Assembly (NCBI GenBank): GCA_002335605.1
Contig: BEDY01000015.1
Location: 124,001-188,000 of the forward strand
Reading direction: 5' to 3'
DNA length: 64,000 nucleotides
Origin: Prillingera fragicola
Lineage: Eukaryota; Basidiomycota; Tremellomycetes; Trichosporonales; Trichosporonaceae
Below are positions 42,861 through 53,246 of this stretch, in pieces. How positions within the stretch are numbered: position 1 is the first letter of the stretch; each line of letters starts with the position of its first letter. The notes beneath the pieces are model-generated. The model did no database searches. It was given only the letters and a program-made list of their open reading frames with translations, and had not been told where the DNA came from. Position numbers and translations under genes: made by a program.

Positions 42861-42873
42861 GGTCCGATCTCGG
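42861..42873. promoter_or_regulatory. GTCCGA-type element, first dehydrogenase gene
   Basis: GGTCCGATCTCGG about 130-140 nt before the ATG at 42733. Its 12-nt core GTCCGATCTCGG recurs exactly, on the other strand, in the promoter of the second dehydrogenase gene (50994-51005). Confidence 0.55.
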
Positions 42874-43148
42874 TGTATGGGGTAATTCTCCACTGTGGAC
42901 AGCGGGCTTGCTTTCTGCTCTGACGCAGGTGTACAGCGGCTTGCATGGCAGACTGGGTCTTTCTCGCCCGTACTTGGACTCTCGAAGCTCCACACGCGGA
43001 CATGTTAGTCGTGGCCATCCTCCATGCTCGGTACTGATAACAAGTCTGTACTGATAAGCCGACTTCTTCAGCACACAAGCACTCCTCGCAGCCCTCTTGA
43101 TACCTCTGCTGCATTTAGGCTACAACCGCCACCTAGCTTTGCTAGCTT

Positions 43149-44758
43149 TTACTTTTTGATAAGATACTCAAACATCCTCTTCAACGCCCCCGAACTGTCC
43201 TTTGCCCGGCGCGTAAACTCGGGACTACTGCGGTCGACAACAGTGAGCCCAAAGCGGGGCACATAGCCCATGATCCACTCGAGGTTGTCCAGCAGCGACC
43301 ACGCCATGTATCCCCCGACAGCGATACCGTCGTCCCGCATAGCGAGCACCATTTCACGTACGTACCCCGCGTAAAACGCCTGGCGCTGCGTGTCGTTGAT
43401 CTGCTCCTCGACGGTCATCTCCGACTCGCCGTCGACCGCGAACCCGTTCTCGGTAATGTAAATCTTCTGCCCAGCTGGGCCGGTGTAGCGCTCGGCGATG
43501 TATTGCAGCAGCATGCGGAATCCCCACGCGCAGTCGTACGGGTGCCCGTTCTGGCCCTTGTTGCCGATAGGCTTGCCGTCCTTGGTCGTCGTGGACTCGA
43601 TGAGGCCAAAGATGCTGTCCCGCGCGTTGGCTGTGGCAGGGTCTTGGCGCTTGCCCGTCGCGTAGCTCGTCGAGTAGTGGTTGAGGCCAAAGCTGGGTCT
43701 GTCAGTCTGGGTACCGCTGCAGAGCACGTACTAGTCGTTGGAACCCTTGACCACGGCCCACTCCTCGTCGGTGAAAGTGAGCTTGTCGGCGCCAAAGCGG
43801 TCGATGCAGCTCTGGGGGAACTTGCCGAGGTCTGGCGTGTTAGCTCGCCCATACAGCAGCCAGGAAGACTCACAGATAGGGTCGGCGTACATGCCCAGCC
43901 TCTGGTCCATGCCGATCTGCGTCGCGGCCTTGGCCTCGGCCGAGTCGTCAAGGGGGACAAGCATGTCCATGTTCTGCAGCGTCAGCTTGCAAGAAATACT
44001 GCCCAGCATGGCCGACTCACGAGGGTGATGGCAATCTGGCCCTTTTGCTGATCCTGGAACTCGCGGCGGTACAGATCAACCGTGCGGCCATGGCAAAGCA
44101 GGAGGTGACGCGAGTAAGCCGCATGCACGTCGTCCGTCCACGTCTCCTTCTTCATGGCCAGGCCGTTGAGCAGGGTGTAGATGAGGGGCTCGTTGATGGT
44201 GATCCAGTACTTTACGCGGTCGCCGAACCGCTCAAACAGCAGCTTGGCGTACGACACAAAGTCGTCAACAATCTTGGGCGACTCGAACCCGCCGTACTGC
44301 TTGTCCAGCTCGTCGGGCAGGTCCCAGTGGAACAGCGTGAGGACGGGCTCGATGCCCTCGTCGATTAGCGCGTCGATCAGGTTCGAGTAGTACGCAATCC
44401 CGGCTTCGTTGACGGGGTCGTTGGCGCCACCTGGCCGTCAGTATCGCAGCGCGAGGGGGGGCTTACCGATGGGCTTGACTCGCGGCCAGGACACGGAGAA
44501 CCGGTACGCATTGCACCCCAGCGCCTTGAGGAGCTTGATGTCCTCTTTCCAGAGCGTGTAGCTGCCGCACGCGTCGTTGCCGTTCTCCTTGTCGGCAAGG
44601 TAGACGTCCCAGTTGCTCAGACCCTTGCCGTCGGCGTCATGGCCGCCCTCAATCTGGTAGCTCGCCGTCGAGGCTGCGTAGATAAAGTCTGACGGGAGCG
44701 CGCCCTTGAGACTGGCGTCGGCGGTGATGAGCTGTTCTGGGGCGGTGGATGTGGTCAT
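43149..44758 (-). CDS. GH1 family beta-glucosidase
   Basis: Retaining beta-glycosidase cleaving beta-glucosides and possibly galactosides or other short beta-linked sugars. Exons 44758-44467, 44430-44021, 43973-43874, 43831-43732 and 43692-43149 give 481 codons, normal for GH1. Marks are FIYAASTASYQIEGG near residue 25, the acid/base Glu in WITINEP (near 177), NHYST (near 305) and the nucleophile Glu in IYITENGFAV (near 380), then AWSLLDNLEWIMGY near 430. No signal peptide, so intracellular. The acceptor before FGLNHYS is the second of two nearby AGs. A TATATA box sits about 50 nt upstream. It is divergent from GH43, sharing a 1.2-kb promoter region. Confidence 0.95.
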
Positions 44759-44806
44759 CGTGGATGAGTGGGTGAGGGTCAGAGGCGGGGAGGGGGAAGA
44801 GGCGAC

Positions 44807-44812
44807 TATATA
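44807..44812 (-). promoter_or_regulatory. TATA box candidate, GH1
   Basis: TATATA about 50 nt upstream of the GH1 start codon. Confidence 0.5.
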
Positions 44813-45985
44813 GATGTGGGCAGGTTAAGGGCCCCGGGGATGAGAGCGCATCGACTGTGCGGAACATCAATGGGATGAGCCGGTCGGTGTCTTTGACCGC
44901 ACTTTTCCCCTCCAAGCCCATGCTGCCTTGGGTGTCGCTCTTTACCTCATGTGGCCGCAATTGCGTAGGCTGTCAAGCAGCCCATGCATCAGAGCACAGG
45001 AGCGCATGAGCAGCTCCATTAGGGCCTCGGTCACTGCCTACTTGAAGGCCGAAGCACAGTAGGAGCAACCTCGGCAAATCCCTTCCCGGTGGCTTTTCCG
45101 AAGATACTCCAGTCAGGCTGCAAGAATGTGCGTGCTCTCGTCTGCGTTTGCCACGGTGTTACCTTTGCGCATTCAGGCCAGACTGGAGGCGTTTGCAGCA
45201 TTCACGAGTGCCTGATTGCTGTACTGCCGACTGAAGTTCCCGTGGAACAGCCGCCTTATCTCATAGCAGTGACGAGGGTTTCCACCCGCCTGGGACACTG
45301 TGAATATATGGATGTTTAGGAATGAATCATCAAGCTCACAACCCGTATGGACATTTGTGTTGATGGCCTCTGCCCACACATGGCCAGCTGGACTGTGTGG
45401 TAAGTGGTATGAGCATCACAAACTGGAGAACGAGGATCACAGCTTGGTCTAAATCAAAGCCGAAGCAACAGCCACTTGTCCGCTGCTGAAATGAGCGACA
45501 GTCGTGCGCTGGGTTCGATGGTGAGGACTGTAACATGCCCAGACTCTGAGAGGCAGACGCAGAGTGTAGGATGCAATCGTCGCGAGGGGGGCTCACCATC
45601 ATGTATGAGGAGCGGTGCTGAGTACAATGAGTTCAATGTCCTGGTAGTTCTGGGTCACGATGTTCCCCGGATAATCTAGGAAAAACTATGATTAACCAAC
45701 ATGACCACCTCTCTCCTTCATCTCGTCTCTCACAGTCCCATGCTTTATGTAGCACTTGTCATCTCTTGAGCTCATGCTTTACAGTACACGTGCTGACCAC
45801 GCTTCACAACTGCAGAAGACGCCAAGACGCGTCGGCAGATAGCCAGCGATGGATACTCGGCGCATTCTCGCTGCATATCCACCGAACCGGGGCAAATGAA
45901 CCACCCTGTGTCAACAGTTATATAACCATACATCGACTTCCAACACCCCCACACTCGTTTCCCCACTCACAACACTCACAACACC
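44813..45985. other. Divergent promoter region, GH1 and GH43
   Basis: About 1.2 kb with no supported gene. A TATATAA box for GH43 lies at 45919-45925, 61-67 nt before its ATG. The GTCCGA-type element seen upstream of both dehydrogenase genes was not found here. Confidence 0.5.
45919..45925 (+). promoter_or_regulatory. TATA box candidate, GH43
   Basis: TATATAA, 61-67 nt before the ATG at 45986. Confidence 0.5.
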
Positions 45986-47092
45986 ATGCCGGAGCCCCTC
46001 GTCACCCACATCTACACCGCCGACCCGTCCGCGCACGTCTTTGACGACCGGTTCTACGTCTATCCCTCACACGACCGCGAGACGGACATTCAGTTCAACG
46101 ATAATGGTGCGTCCGAAGCCATGTCATGCGTGCCCCCAGCGGCACGCCTGCCTCCTCCCCTTCTGTATCCGCGGCTAACCTCCCAGGCGACCAGTACGAC
46201 ATGGCCGACTTTCACGTCCTCTCCCTCGCCGCCCCCGGCGAGCCGGTGACGGACCACGGCGTCGCGCTGCGCGTCGAGGACGTGCCCTGGGCGAGCAAGC
46301 AGATGTGGGCCCCGGACTGCAACAAGGGCCCCGACGGGAGGTACTACTTTTACTTTCCCGCCAGGGACCACGAGGGTGCGTCCTCCTCTGCACTGCAAGC
46401 AGCGCTGCAAGCTAACACGAGCAGGCATCTTCCGTATCGGCGTCGCGATCTCGGACAAGCCAGAGGGACCGTTCACCGCCCAGCCCCAGCCGATCAAGGG
46501 GTCCTTCTCCATCGACCCGGCGACGTTTGTGGACGACGACGGCGCGGCGTACATGTACTTTGGCGGGCTGTGGGGTGGCCAGCTGCAGTGCTACAACACG
46601 ACGGGGACCGAGTACGACGCGTCCCAGATTGGCCCGCACGAGCCGAGCGGCCCCGGTGCCAAGGCCCTCGGCGCGCGTGTGGCGCGGTTGACAAAGGACA
46701 TGCTCGAGTTTGACGAGGAGGTGCGCGAGCTCCTCATCCTCGACGCGGACGGGTCGCCCGTCGCTGCCGACGACCATGAGAAGCGGTTCTTTGAGGCCGC
46801 GTGGATGCACAAGCATAACGGGACTTACTACTTTTCCTACTCGACTGGCGACACGCATTTGCTCGCTTACGCTACGGGTCCCACGCCTTATGGACCGTTT
46901 ACGTACGGCGGCACGATCCTCGAGCCGGTGATTGGGTGGACGACGCATCACTCTATTGTCGAGCACGAGGGCCGCACTTGGTTGTTCTACCACGACTGCG
47001 AGCTCAGCAAGGGTGTCAACCACTTGAGGAGCGCAAAGGTCCGTGAAATCTTTTACGACGACCAGGGCAAGATTATTCCCCAGAAGCCGTAG
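45986..47092 (+). CDS. GH43 family arabinofuranosidase/beta-xylosidase-like
   Basis: Five-bladed propeller glycosidase acting on arabinose or xylose units of hemicellulose fragments. Exons 45986-46106, 46187-46375 and 46425-47092 give 325 codons. The general-base Asp candidate is in the N-terminal TADPSAHVF, the pKa-setting Asp in FSIDPATFVDDDG (near 140), and the acid Glu in RFFEAAWMHKHNG (near 235). WAPDCNKGPDGRYYFYFPA and TTHHSIVEHEGRTWLFYHD are further blades. No signal peptide, so it should act inside the cell on imported oligosaccharides, consistent with GH1 beside it. Exact specificity cannot be read. Confidence 0.93.
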
Positions 47093-47345
47093 GGTTGTAG
47101 TACAGTATATGCATGTAGTGGCTAGTGGATGTGCACAGCGACGTCCCAGGTGTTCTTTTTCGTGGTCGGTATTGATGCTTCGGCACCAACGTCCATCTCC
47201 AGCAGCCATGCACCCCGGCCCTTGTCCGCTGACAGAGGCTGGACGCGAACATGTAGCTCTGCCCCGTCCGCCCTTGCCGTGACTTTAGGTTGCTGGGGAG
47301 CTACGTAGAGCACGCCCAGGACACCGGCATGTGTAACGGCGACGC

Positions 47346-49492
47346 TTACTTGTGCTCACTGTCAACACAGGCCCTACGGGAGACAAACTCACAATCATCG
47401 ACTTTTACATTCTTGACCCCAAACACCCCCGCAAGCTTATCCACCAGCCCGAGCACGCCGACAAGCCCTCTCGGGTGCGTGTGAGCGCTGACGACCCAGA
47501 AACTCCTGCACCCCCCTTGCGGGAGAGTGAACCGGCCGAGCTCTCCCTCATCCCCCTTCTCCAGGACAGCCTCCACACCAACGTGGTGACCCTCGTTCAA
47601 GGCGTCGACGCTAGCGACAATCCACGCCGCGTCCCACATCGCAGGACCCAGCACGTCCTCCACGTCTGTGGTCGTGAGCACATCCTCGACGTCCCCGGTC
47701 GGCTCCTCCACTTCCTCCAGGTCGTCCTCCGCATCAACCAGAATCCAAGGGGACCACGGCGCGCCATCGCTGTCCGTCACCTTTTCGCCAGTTGTGGTCA
47801 CATTCCACACGCCCAGGACACCGCGCGTGTCGTGCTCAGTGGTCTGACTCGTACCAGCCCAGAGAGCCGGGCCTGTAGTGACATTGTCAAAGAGGCGGCG
47901 TGATAGCGGCTGCACGGCTGTGGGCGCGCGGAGGGGCCGAAAGGTGCCTGCCTTGGTCTTGGCGATGAGGGTGTGCAGAAGGGCAAGGTCGTGGGTACCG
48001 GGTTTGTCAGACAGGACGACTGGGCCCGGCGTGAGTGCGCGCAGCAGCGCATGCGCATGCGGGTGCTTGTCCTGGGGTGCGGTTGCAAACATGTCGGCAT
48101 CTGGCACAACACACAGACCTGACGACAACATCGAAGAGAGCAGAACGGTCATGATCTGATAAGCATGCCCGTCTGCGCCGCCCATGTTGAAGTCGTCAGA
48201 CACACGCCACACGTATCGCTGGCCCTGCGTTGCAAATCCGAGCCCCGTGAGGCCGCCAAAAGTCGCCTCCTCGTGCGCCATGCAGTGGATCACTCTCCCA
48301 GGTCCAAAGGTCTCGTCTGCAGCAAGCGTCATTGCTGCCCAGTTAATGTCGGCTACCTTTTTGCCCTCATGGGGTGCAAGGGAGAAGAGTGCAGCTTGGT
48401 GGTCGACCTTGACAAAGGTTACGCCCTGAGCGTGGAGAGACTTGAAGTAATCGAGCCAGAAACGTCGAGCGTCCTCTGGGGGCGGGACAGTGTAGTTTGG
48501 CATATCGGGCCAGGCGATGCCGGGCCAGTCGTCGTTGTTCCGCGGGTAGGCAACGCAGTTGTATTTCTTGACCAGCGGCGACTCGGGGTGGATACCTTCC
48601 CAGTAGCCTCCTGTCAATCTTCTGTCAGCGACTGTCGGAGCGAGTACTCACGCAACCCAGACGCCGACCTCGCACTTGCCGACACCCTGGACGTCCTCCA
48701 GCCTCGCCTTGATCATCTCGACTGCCCCCGCCAGACCCTCCGGCCCCATGGCCTCGGCCGCGCCAAAGCTCCACAGCCCGCGTCGATCGTCCCCAGCAAG
48801 TGGAAAGTCGCGGTAGTCCTGCCATCCGTCATCGATGATAAACGTCTGCACTGGAATCGCATGCTCGACGAGGTCGTCAACAAGCGAGCCCAGATTGGCC
48901 TGCGTGGGGTGCGTTCCTGCATGTCAGGATCGAGCTGCAAAAGCCCAAGCCATACCTTCCCCCAACGCTGTCCAAGTACACGTCCCGAGCCCATCAAACG
49001 GGCTGTTGCGCGGCGAGCTGAACTCTGGCACTTCGCTCCCGGCCCCGATCCACTTCTTCCCCTTGGCCACACACTCTGGAATCAGTCGACCAGCCGCCTC
49101 TAGGTCCTCGGCTGGACACCGCGCAACACTCAGCATAGCATTGACGATCTCGGTGGACCCCCGGCGGAGATGGACCTTGAGTTTCCCCTGCGCGTCACGC
49201 TGGAGGTTACACAGCCCCCCGCCGGACACGGGGTAGATTGCCATAATCTCGCTACCAGTGTGTAGTAGAAGCAGATGAATCGAATACGCTTCTAGGTCGA
49301 GCATGCTGGGCAGCCAGCGGGGCTGGATCCACCACGGTCTGGCGGGTTAGCAGCCGATGGGGGTGGAACTTGCTTTGAGCGATACCATGCCCAGCCTTTG
49401 CTGTCTGGTGGGATGTCAAAGGGAAAGGGGAATGACGAGTCGAATGTGTTTGCTGTGAGAGTGTACTTGTGGGCTTGTACAGCGATTGGCAT
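47346..49492 (-). CDS. GH36 raffinose-synthase/alpha-galactosidase-like protein (Sip1 family)
   Basis: Alpha-galactosidase-clan barrel enzyme related to plant raffinose synthases and seed-imbibition proteins. Exons 49492-49374, 49338-48956, 48916-48652 and 48621-47346 give 680 codons. The first intron is read as GC-AG (GCAAGT donor), since only that joins in phase to the WLPSMLDLEAYSIHLLLLH segment. Barrel marks are TFIIDDGWQDY near residue 180, the nucleophile candidate Asp in TFVKVDHQAAL (near 325), MAHEEATFGG, RVSDDFN and the acid/base candidate in VVPDADMFATA (near 420). No signal peptide. The C-terminal part contains an acidic insert (EDDLEEVEEP). It may hydrolyse or transfer alpha-galactosyl units. 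It is convergent with GH43. Confidence 0.88.
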
Positions 49493-49716
49493 GATGGACG
49501 GTGAAGAGTGTTGTTGCAAGTATGCGATGACATGGGGTCTGGGCATGAGACAAGCGGTAGACAACCTGGTTGCCGGGTTCTCGGCATTCTACATCGCCAG
49601 CCACATCTCGAACTGTTGCTCACTGCTCAGCTAATCTGCAAGCGCCCGTGGCTCGTGTAGCTGGCATGCTGCAGCGAACACATACAGGATGACTCCCCAA
49701 GATCAATGCATGCAAT

Positions 49717-50898
49717 CTAAACAACAGGCTCCCCAGCCTCATCAAACGCCACAGCCCGCCCAAGCCTAAAGCTAGCAGTCAACCCCTTGGCAATCTGCGC
49801 GGCCACAAGCGCATCCCTTGCACTCGTAGGCACAGCAGTGTCGTCAAGCACACAGTCGACAAACGCCTCGGCTTCACGGACGAACGCGTCGCCGAAGCGG
49901 TCCATATAAGTCGGCGGACCGGTGACCCGGCGTCCCTCGGCATCGGCGATCTGCACCGCCGATCCGGCGGGTGTACCGACTGTGCACTTTTGCGCCAGGC
50001 CGTAAACCTCTACGAGCGACTCGTAGCCGCTCATGCCAGTGCGGCTGAGGTGGAGCGTCGCCGACGTGCCGTTGCGGAACTCGATGATGGCGAGTGCATT
50101 GTCGCAGTCGTCCTGCTCCGCCAGCTCGGGGTGTGCCGCAAGCAGACCCGACGCAAGCACACGCTTGACCTCGCCGCGTCCTGCCGAGGTCGTGTTGAGC
50201 AGCCACCGCGCCATGTCAATGTCGTGGATGCCGCAGTCCATGAAGATGCCCCCCGAGGCTTTGGCGTACTGCACAAAGAAGCCTGTGCTGTCGTAGGCAT
50301 CCTGCGTCGTCGACTTGAGAATGTAGGGTGCTCCGTCCTTTTGGGCTGCGGTCGCAATGTGCCTCTGCAGCTCCTGGAAGGCTTTGTCGACTTGTTGTCA
50401 GCCTTGGTCGGCGAACGAGACTTACAACGACGGACAAAGCCAATCATAACCTTGACACCCTTCTGCTCGGCGACCTCGGCGGCCTCAACGACTGGGCGGG
50501 AGGCCTCGACGTCGACCGAGATGGGCTTCTCAAGCAACACATGCAGCCCCTTGGCCATGGCCGCAAGCGCAAGCGGCGCATGCGTGTCTGTGGCCGTGGA
50601 GATGATCACAGCCTCGAGGCCCGGATGCTCAAACGCCTCCTCTGGCGAGGTATAGTACTGGACGCCGGGGAGGTAGCTGGCCACCCACTTGGCTGCGGCG
50701 GGTGAGGGGTCGGCAATAGCTACGAGCTCGGCGCGGGCGGTGCGTGCCAACTGGGCTTGTCAATGACTGACTGAGAGACTACAGTAGCGACCTTACATTG
50801 TAAGCGTGCCGCTGGCCCATGCGGCCACAGCCGAGGACGGCAATCTTGAGTTTGCGGGCTTGGAGGGTTTGGGTCATGCCGGCGTGGTACTGGTTCAT
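49717..50898 (-). CDS. Gfo/Idh/MocA dehydrogenase, inositol-dehydrogenase type
   Basis: NAD(P)-dependent sugar or polyol dehydrogenase. Exons 50898-50797, 50750-50426 and 50390-49717 give 366 codons. The Rossmann motif KIAVLGCGRMGQRHAYN (residues 18-34) is cut by the first intron; VIISTATDTHAPLALAA (near 85) and GLHVLLEKPISVD (near 105) follow. The active-site block GGIFMDCGIHDIDMARWLL (near 200) holds the usual Lys/Asp/His arrangement of inositol 2-dehydrogenase-like enzymes, with the Lys in EKP. It is not close to the enzyme at 41504. No signal peptide. A second in-frame ATG at 50877 is also possible as start. Upstream is TATATATA and a cluster of TCGGAC-type sites. Confidence 0.9.
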
Positions 50899-50918
50899 GC
50901 TGGGTGCGATGCTAGGGG

Positions 50919-50926
50919 TATATATA
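50919..50926 (-). promoter_or_regulatory. TATA box candidate, second dehydrogenase gene
   Basis: TATATATA only 21-28 nt before the ATG at 50898. That closeness suggests the start may be the later ATG at 50877. Confidence 0.45.
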
Positions 50927-50971
50927 CCAGAATCAAGACGCTGCGACGGACTGGCAAGGACATGGGCAGTT

Positions 50972-51214
50972 GGTCCGGCAGCATAGTCCGAGATCCGAGA
51001 TCGGACTCTTGTCGGACTCTTGACTTTGCATCAACGGACCGGATGTGTTGCTGGGCATGTTCAGGACATGACAGTTACGTATGGATCGCGACTGAATGCA
51101 CTCTCCATGCCCGGCGAAGGGGATAGTTCGTGTTGTCGTGGTTTGTGGTGAATGTGGTGGACACGAAGATGGTCCGATGGCCGCGGCTACAGTGTGGGAT
51201 GGGCTACTCGGACC
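50972..51214. promoter_or_regulatory. Cluster of TCGGAC-type sites
   Basis: GGTCCGG at 50972-50978, an inverted repeat AGTCCGA...TCGGACT spanning 50985-51007 with GATCCGA in between, TCGGACT at 51012-51018, CGGACCGG near 51035, GGTCCGATGG at 51171-51180 and TCGGACC at 51208-51214. It lies 75-315 nt upstream of the second dehydrogenase gene. The core matches the palindrome upstream of the zinc-cluster gene. Confidence 0.55.
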
Positions 51215-51459
51215 CTTCGTTGACAAGTTGAACATTACTCCTCTTCTCATTCCAGCAGACATCCACCAGCAAACACAGAGCAACGCCTCTCTGGCGTTGC
51301 AGGCCACCTCACTCGAGTGTGACACACCCAGTCCCCGAGTGTTGGATCCTGGGAACACCTACAAGCACACTCGCGCTCACCGTGTCACACGATCCCGCCG
51401 CCGTGACATCAAACAATCAACAACTCGACGCGCGCTGCATTGGACATCTACCATCAATA

Positions 51460-52593
51460 ATGCCAACCCCACCACTACCTGTCCTGCATGCGCTGCTGGC
51501 TCCCCTCTCACTACCCCGCGACTCGCTTCCTCAATCCCTTAAAGCAGTCTCTCCACGGCTCCTCCTCGCCCTCCTCGAAGCGCTGACTGGCACGCGCCTC
51601 TCTCTGCCGCCGAGTCTGAGACATCCACGATCCTTTGACGAATCGACGGGTCTGGCCAAGTGCATCCTTGGCACTCTGGCCGACGATATCCTTGGGGGCA
51701 GCATCGACCTCTCCCCCGTTGATCCTGAGCGCGTCGCTGCTGGTGATGAAGTGCACATCGCTGTGGTCGTCATGGCGCTGGCCGTGGTGGCCCGGCGAAG
51801 GGGGATGGACGTCAAGCTGCCTGAAGAGGAGGACGACTGGACACTGCAGGAAGAGTCAACAGAGCTGCTGGATGACGAAGAGGGCAGTCGCTGGATCAAG
51901 GAGCAGCCAATGCTGCCAGACTTTTCGCTGTCCCCGACGTCGGAGCAATTTGCGTTTGCAGAATGGCCACGCCATCAGCCATCGCCGCCGCCAGTACACC
52001 GCCGACACAGACCAGGCTCACATACGTCAAGGTCGAGTATATCCCGGGCCGAAGGGTCATTTGAAATACCAGCCGACAGCTATGCGACCCCACCGCGCGC
52101 TTCCCCACGCCAGCGGGCTTCACCTCTCGCATTTGCTGAGCAGCGTAGATCACCCCCACTGGCGGCGTCGTTCTACCCTCTACCCACATCCCGTACGCCT
52201 ACACCCCCACCTCTACCACGATCACAGCATGACGACTGCTTCAGAAACATCGACTACCTCTCGGCAAGTTCTCAGCGCTCCCCACTTCGAGAGCCAGAAC
52301 ACCCAGCCGAGGAACGAGAACAAGCCGCCCTCCGCACTCTCGCAGCTCCACACACACCACCGCACACCAGCACCAAGCCCTCATCAACAGCCTCTCTAGC
52401 ATCCTTGTCTCCCAGCTCGCCGGGGACAGTCGGGTCGGTCGGGCTTGGGGTGCGGAACATTCTCGGAGCGAGCCCGTTGGCGGCCAAGCATGTGCGCAGT
52501 GGGTCGACAGCCTCGGGAATATCTGGTGTGTCGGAGGGGAGGAAGACCGTGTTGCAGGGGATGATGGAGGAGTTTGGGCTCGAACCGGGATGA
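51460..52593 (+). CDS. DUF5745-like fungal protein
   Basis: Single exon, 377 codons from the ATG at 51460. The first 120 residues are helical (LHALLAPLSLPRDSLPQSLK, SPRLLLALLEALTGTRL, TGLAKCILGTLADDIL) and end in SPVDPERVAAGDEVHIAVVV, a pattern I associate with the fungal DUF5745 domain of unknown function, possibly centrosome- or microtubule-related. The remainder is Ser/Pro-rich and probably disordered (SPPPVHRRHRPGSH, PTPPPLPRS), with a conserved-looking short C-terminal helix (VLQGMMEEFGL). No signal peptide. The domain name is from memory of the pattern; no search was run. Confidence 0.7.
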   Translation: MPTPPLPVLHALLAPLSLPRDSLPQSLKAVSPRLLLALLEALTGTRLSLPPSLRHPRSFDESTGLAKCILGTLADDILGGSIDLSPVDPERVAAGDEVHIAVVVMALAVVARRRGMDVKLPEEEDDWTLQEESTELLDDEEGSRWIKEQPMLPDFSLSPTSEQFAFAEWPRHQPSPPPVHRRHRPGSHTSRSSISRAEGSFEIPADSYATPPRASPRQRASPLAFAEQRRSPPLAASFYPLPTSRTPTPPPLPRSQHDDCFRNIDYLSASSQRSPLREPEHPAEEREQAALRTLAAPHTPPHTSTKPSSTASLASLSPSSPGTVGSVGLGVRNILGASPLAAKHVRSGSTASGISGVSEGRKTVLQGMMEEFGLEPG

Positions 52594-52994
52594 CCGCCTT
52601 GCCCGCTTCAACAGAAGCTATGGGTAACCCACGACCCCAAGGCCGGCCGGCATCCGCCTCGGTAGCGCGTCTCTTACACTGGTGAGCAGCCCATATAGGC
52701 CTGGGGCTCACATGGCTCCAGAAGGTGCTGCCGTCGAGCCCGGGGCTGCGTTCTTGCGCCTCGCTCTAAGCACCTATGAGAGGGCGCCAATGGGGATGCG
52801 GCTTTTGCCCCGGTCCACCAGGAGAGTTGAGTGTACGAGGCGAAGCGGTCATGTATTAGTCTATAATGTCCACGACATTGTCTCCTCCACTGACGATCCA
52901 CTGATCTCGAGGCATGGCCAGACAACCAATCCTCCCAGGTGCACAAGGTACAACAATCCATCACCACTGCACGCAACCAACAGCGAACACACAA
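52594..52994. other. Intergenic
   Basis: Between convergent genes. Nothing supported. Confidence 0.45.
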
Positions 52995-53246
52995 TTACCA
53001 AGTATCAGGAACAATGGTAAGAATAAACTTGAGCTCCCTCACAAACTTCCCCCGAACCTCACCCCCCTCCCCATGCGAAGCAATGACAAACCACCCGACG
53101 CCGCCGGGAAACACGCCCCTGGCGCGCTCCGCGACGGGTCCCTGCCATTTCCCGTGGCTGCCCCCCGTCGTTGGGCGGGGTGTCCAGCCGTTGGTCCGGA
53201 GGGCTTTTTTCACGTCGCGGGTCTTTTGGGGTTGGGGGATGGCCAT
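52995..53246 (-). CDS. Small HicA-like (dsRBD-fold) protein, tentative
   Basis: 83-codon frame starting at the ATG at 53246. It contains a helix (RDVKKALRTNGW), GGSHGKW, VGWFVIASHGEGGEV and a C-terminal helix (RGKFVRELKF). The layout (GW followed by GSH-x-K, then a strand ending HG, then Gly and a final helix) matches the short HicA/YcfA-like fold, known in bacteria as an RNA-cleaving toxin partner of HicB. The His of GSH is the usual catalytic residue. No HicB-like neighbour is visible. Whether the gene is expressed, whether an upstream exon exists, and whether it is a true family member are open. In a eukaryote it would suggest transfer or simply a shared RNA-binding fold. Confidence 0.4.
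   Translation of the reverse strand: MAIPQPQKTRDVKKALRTNGWTPRPTTGGSHGKWQGPVAERARGVFPGGVGWFVIASHGEGGEVRGKFVRELKFILTIVPDTW

Larger units (their letters stand above)
42734..43148. other. Intergenic with regulatory elements
   Basis: Region upstream of the first dehydrogenase gene and downstream of GH1. It contains the TATA box and the GTCCGATCTCGG element described separately. No gene. Confidence 0.5.
50899..51459. other. Divergent promoter region
   Basis: Between the second dehydrogenase gene and the DUF5745-like gene. Holds the TATA box and site cluster noted separately. No gene. Confidence 0.5.
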
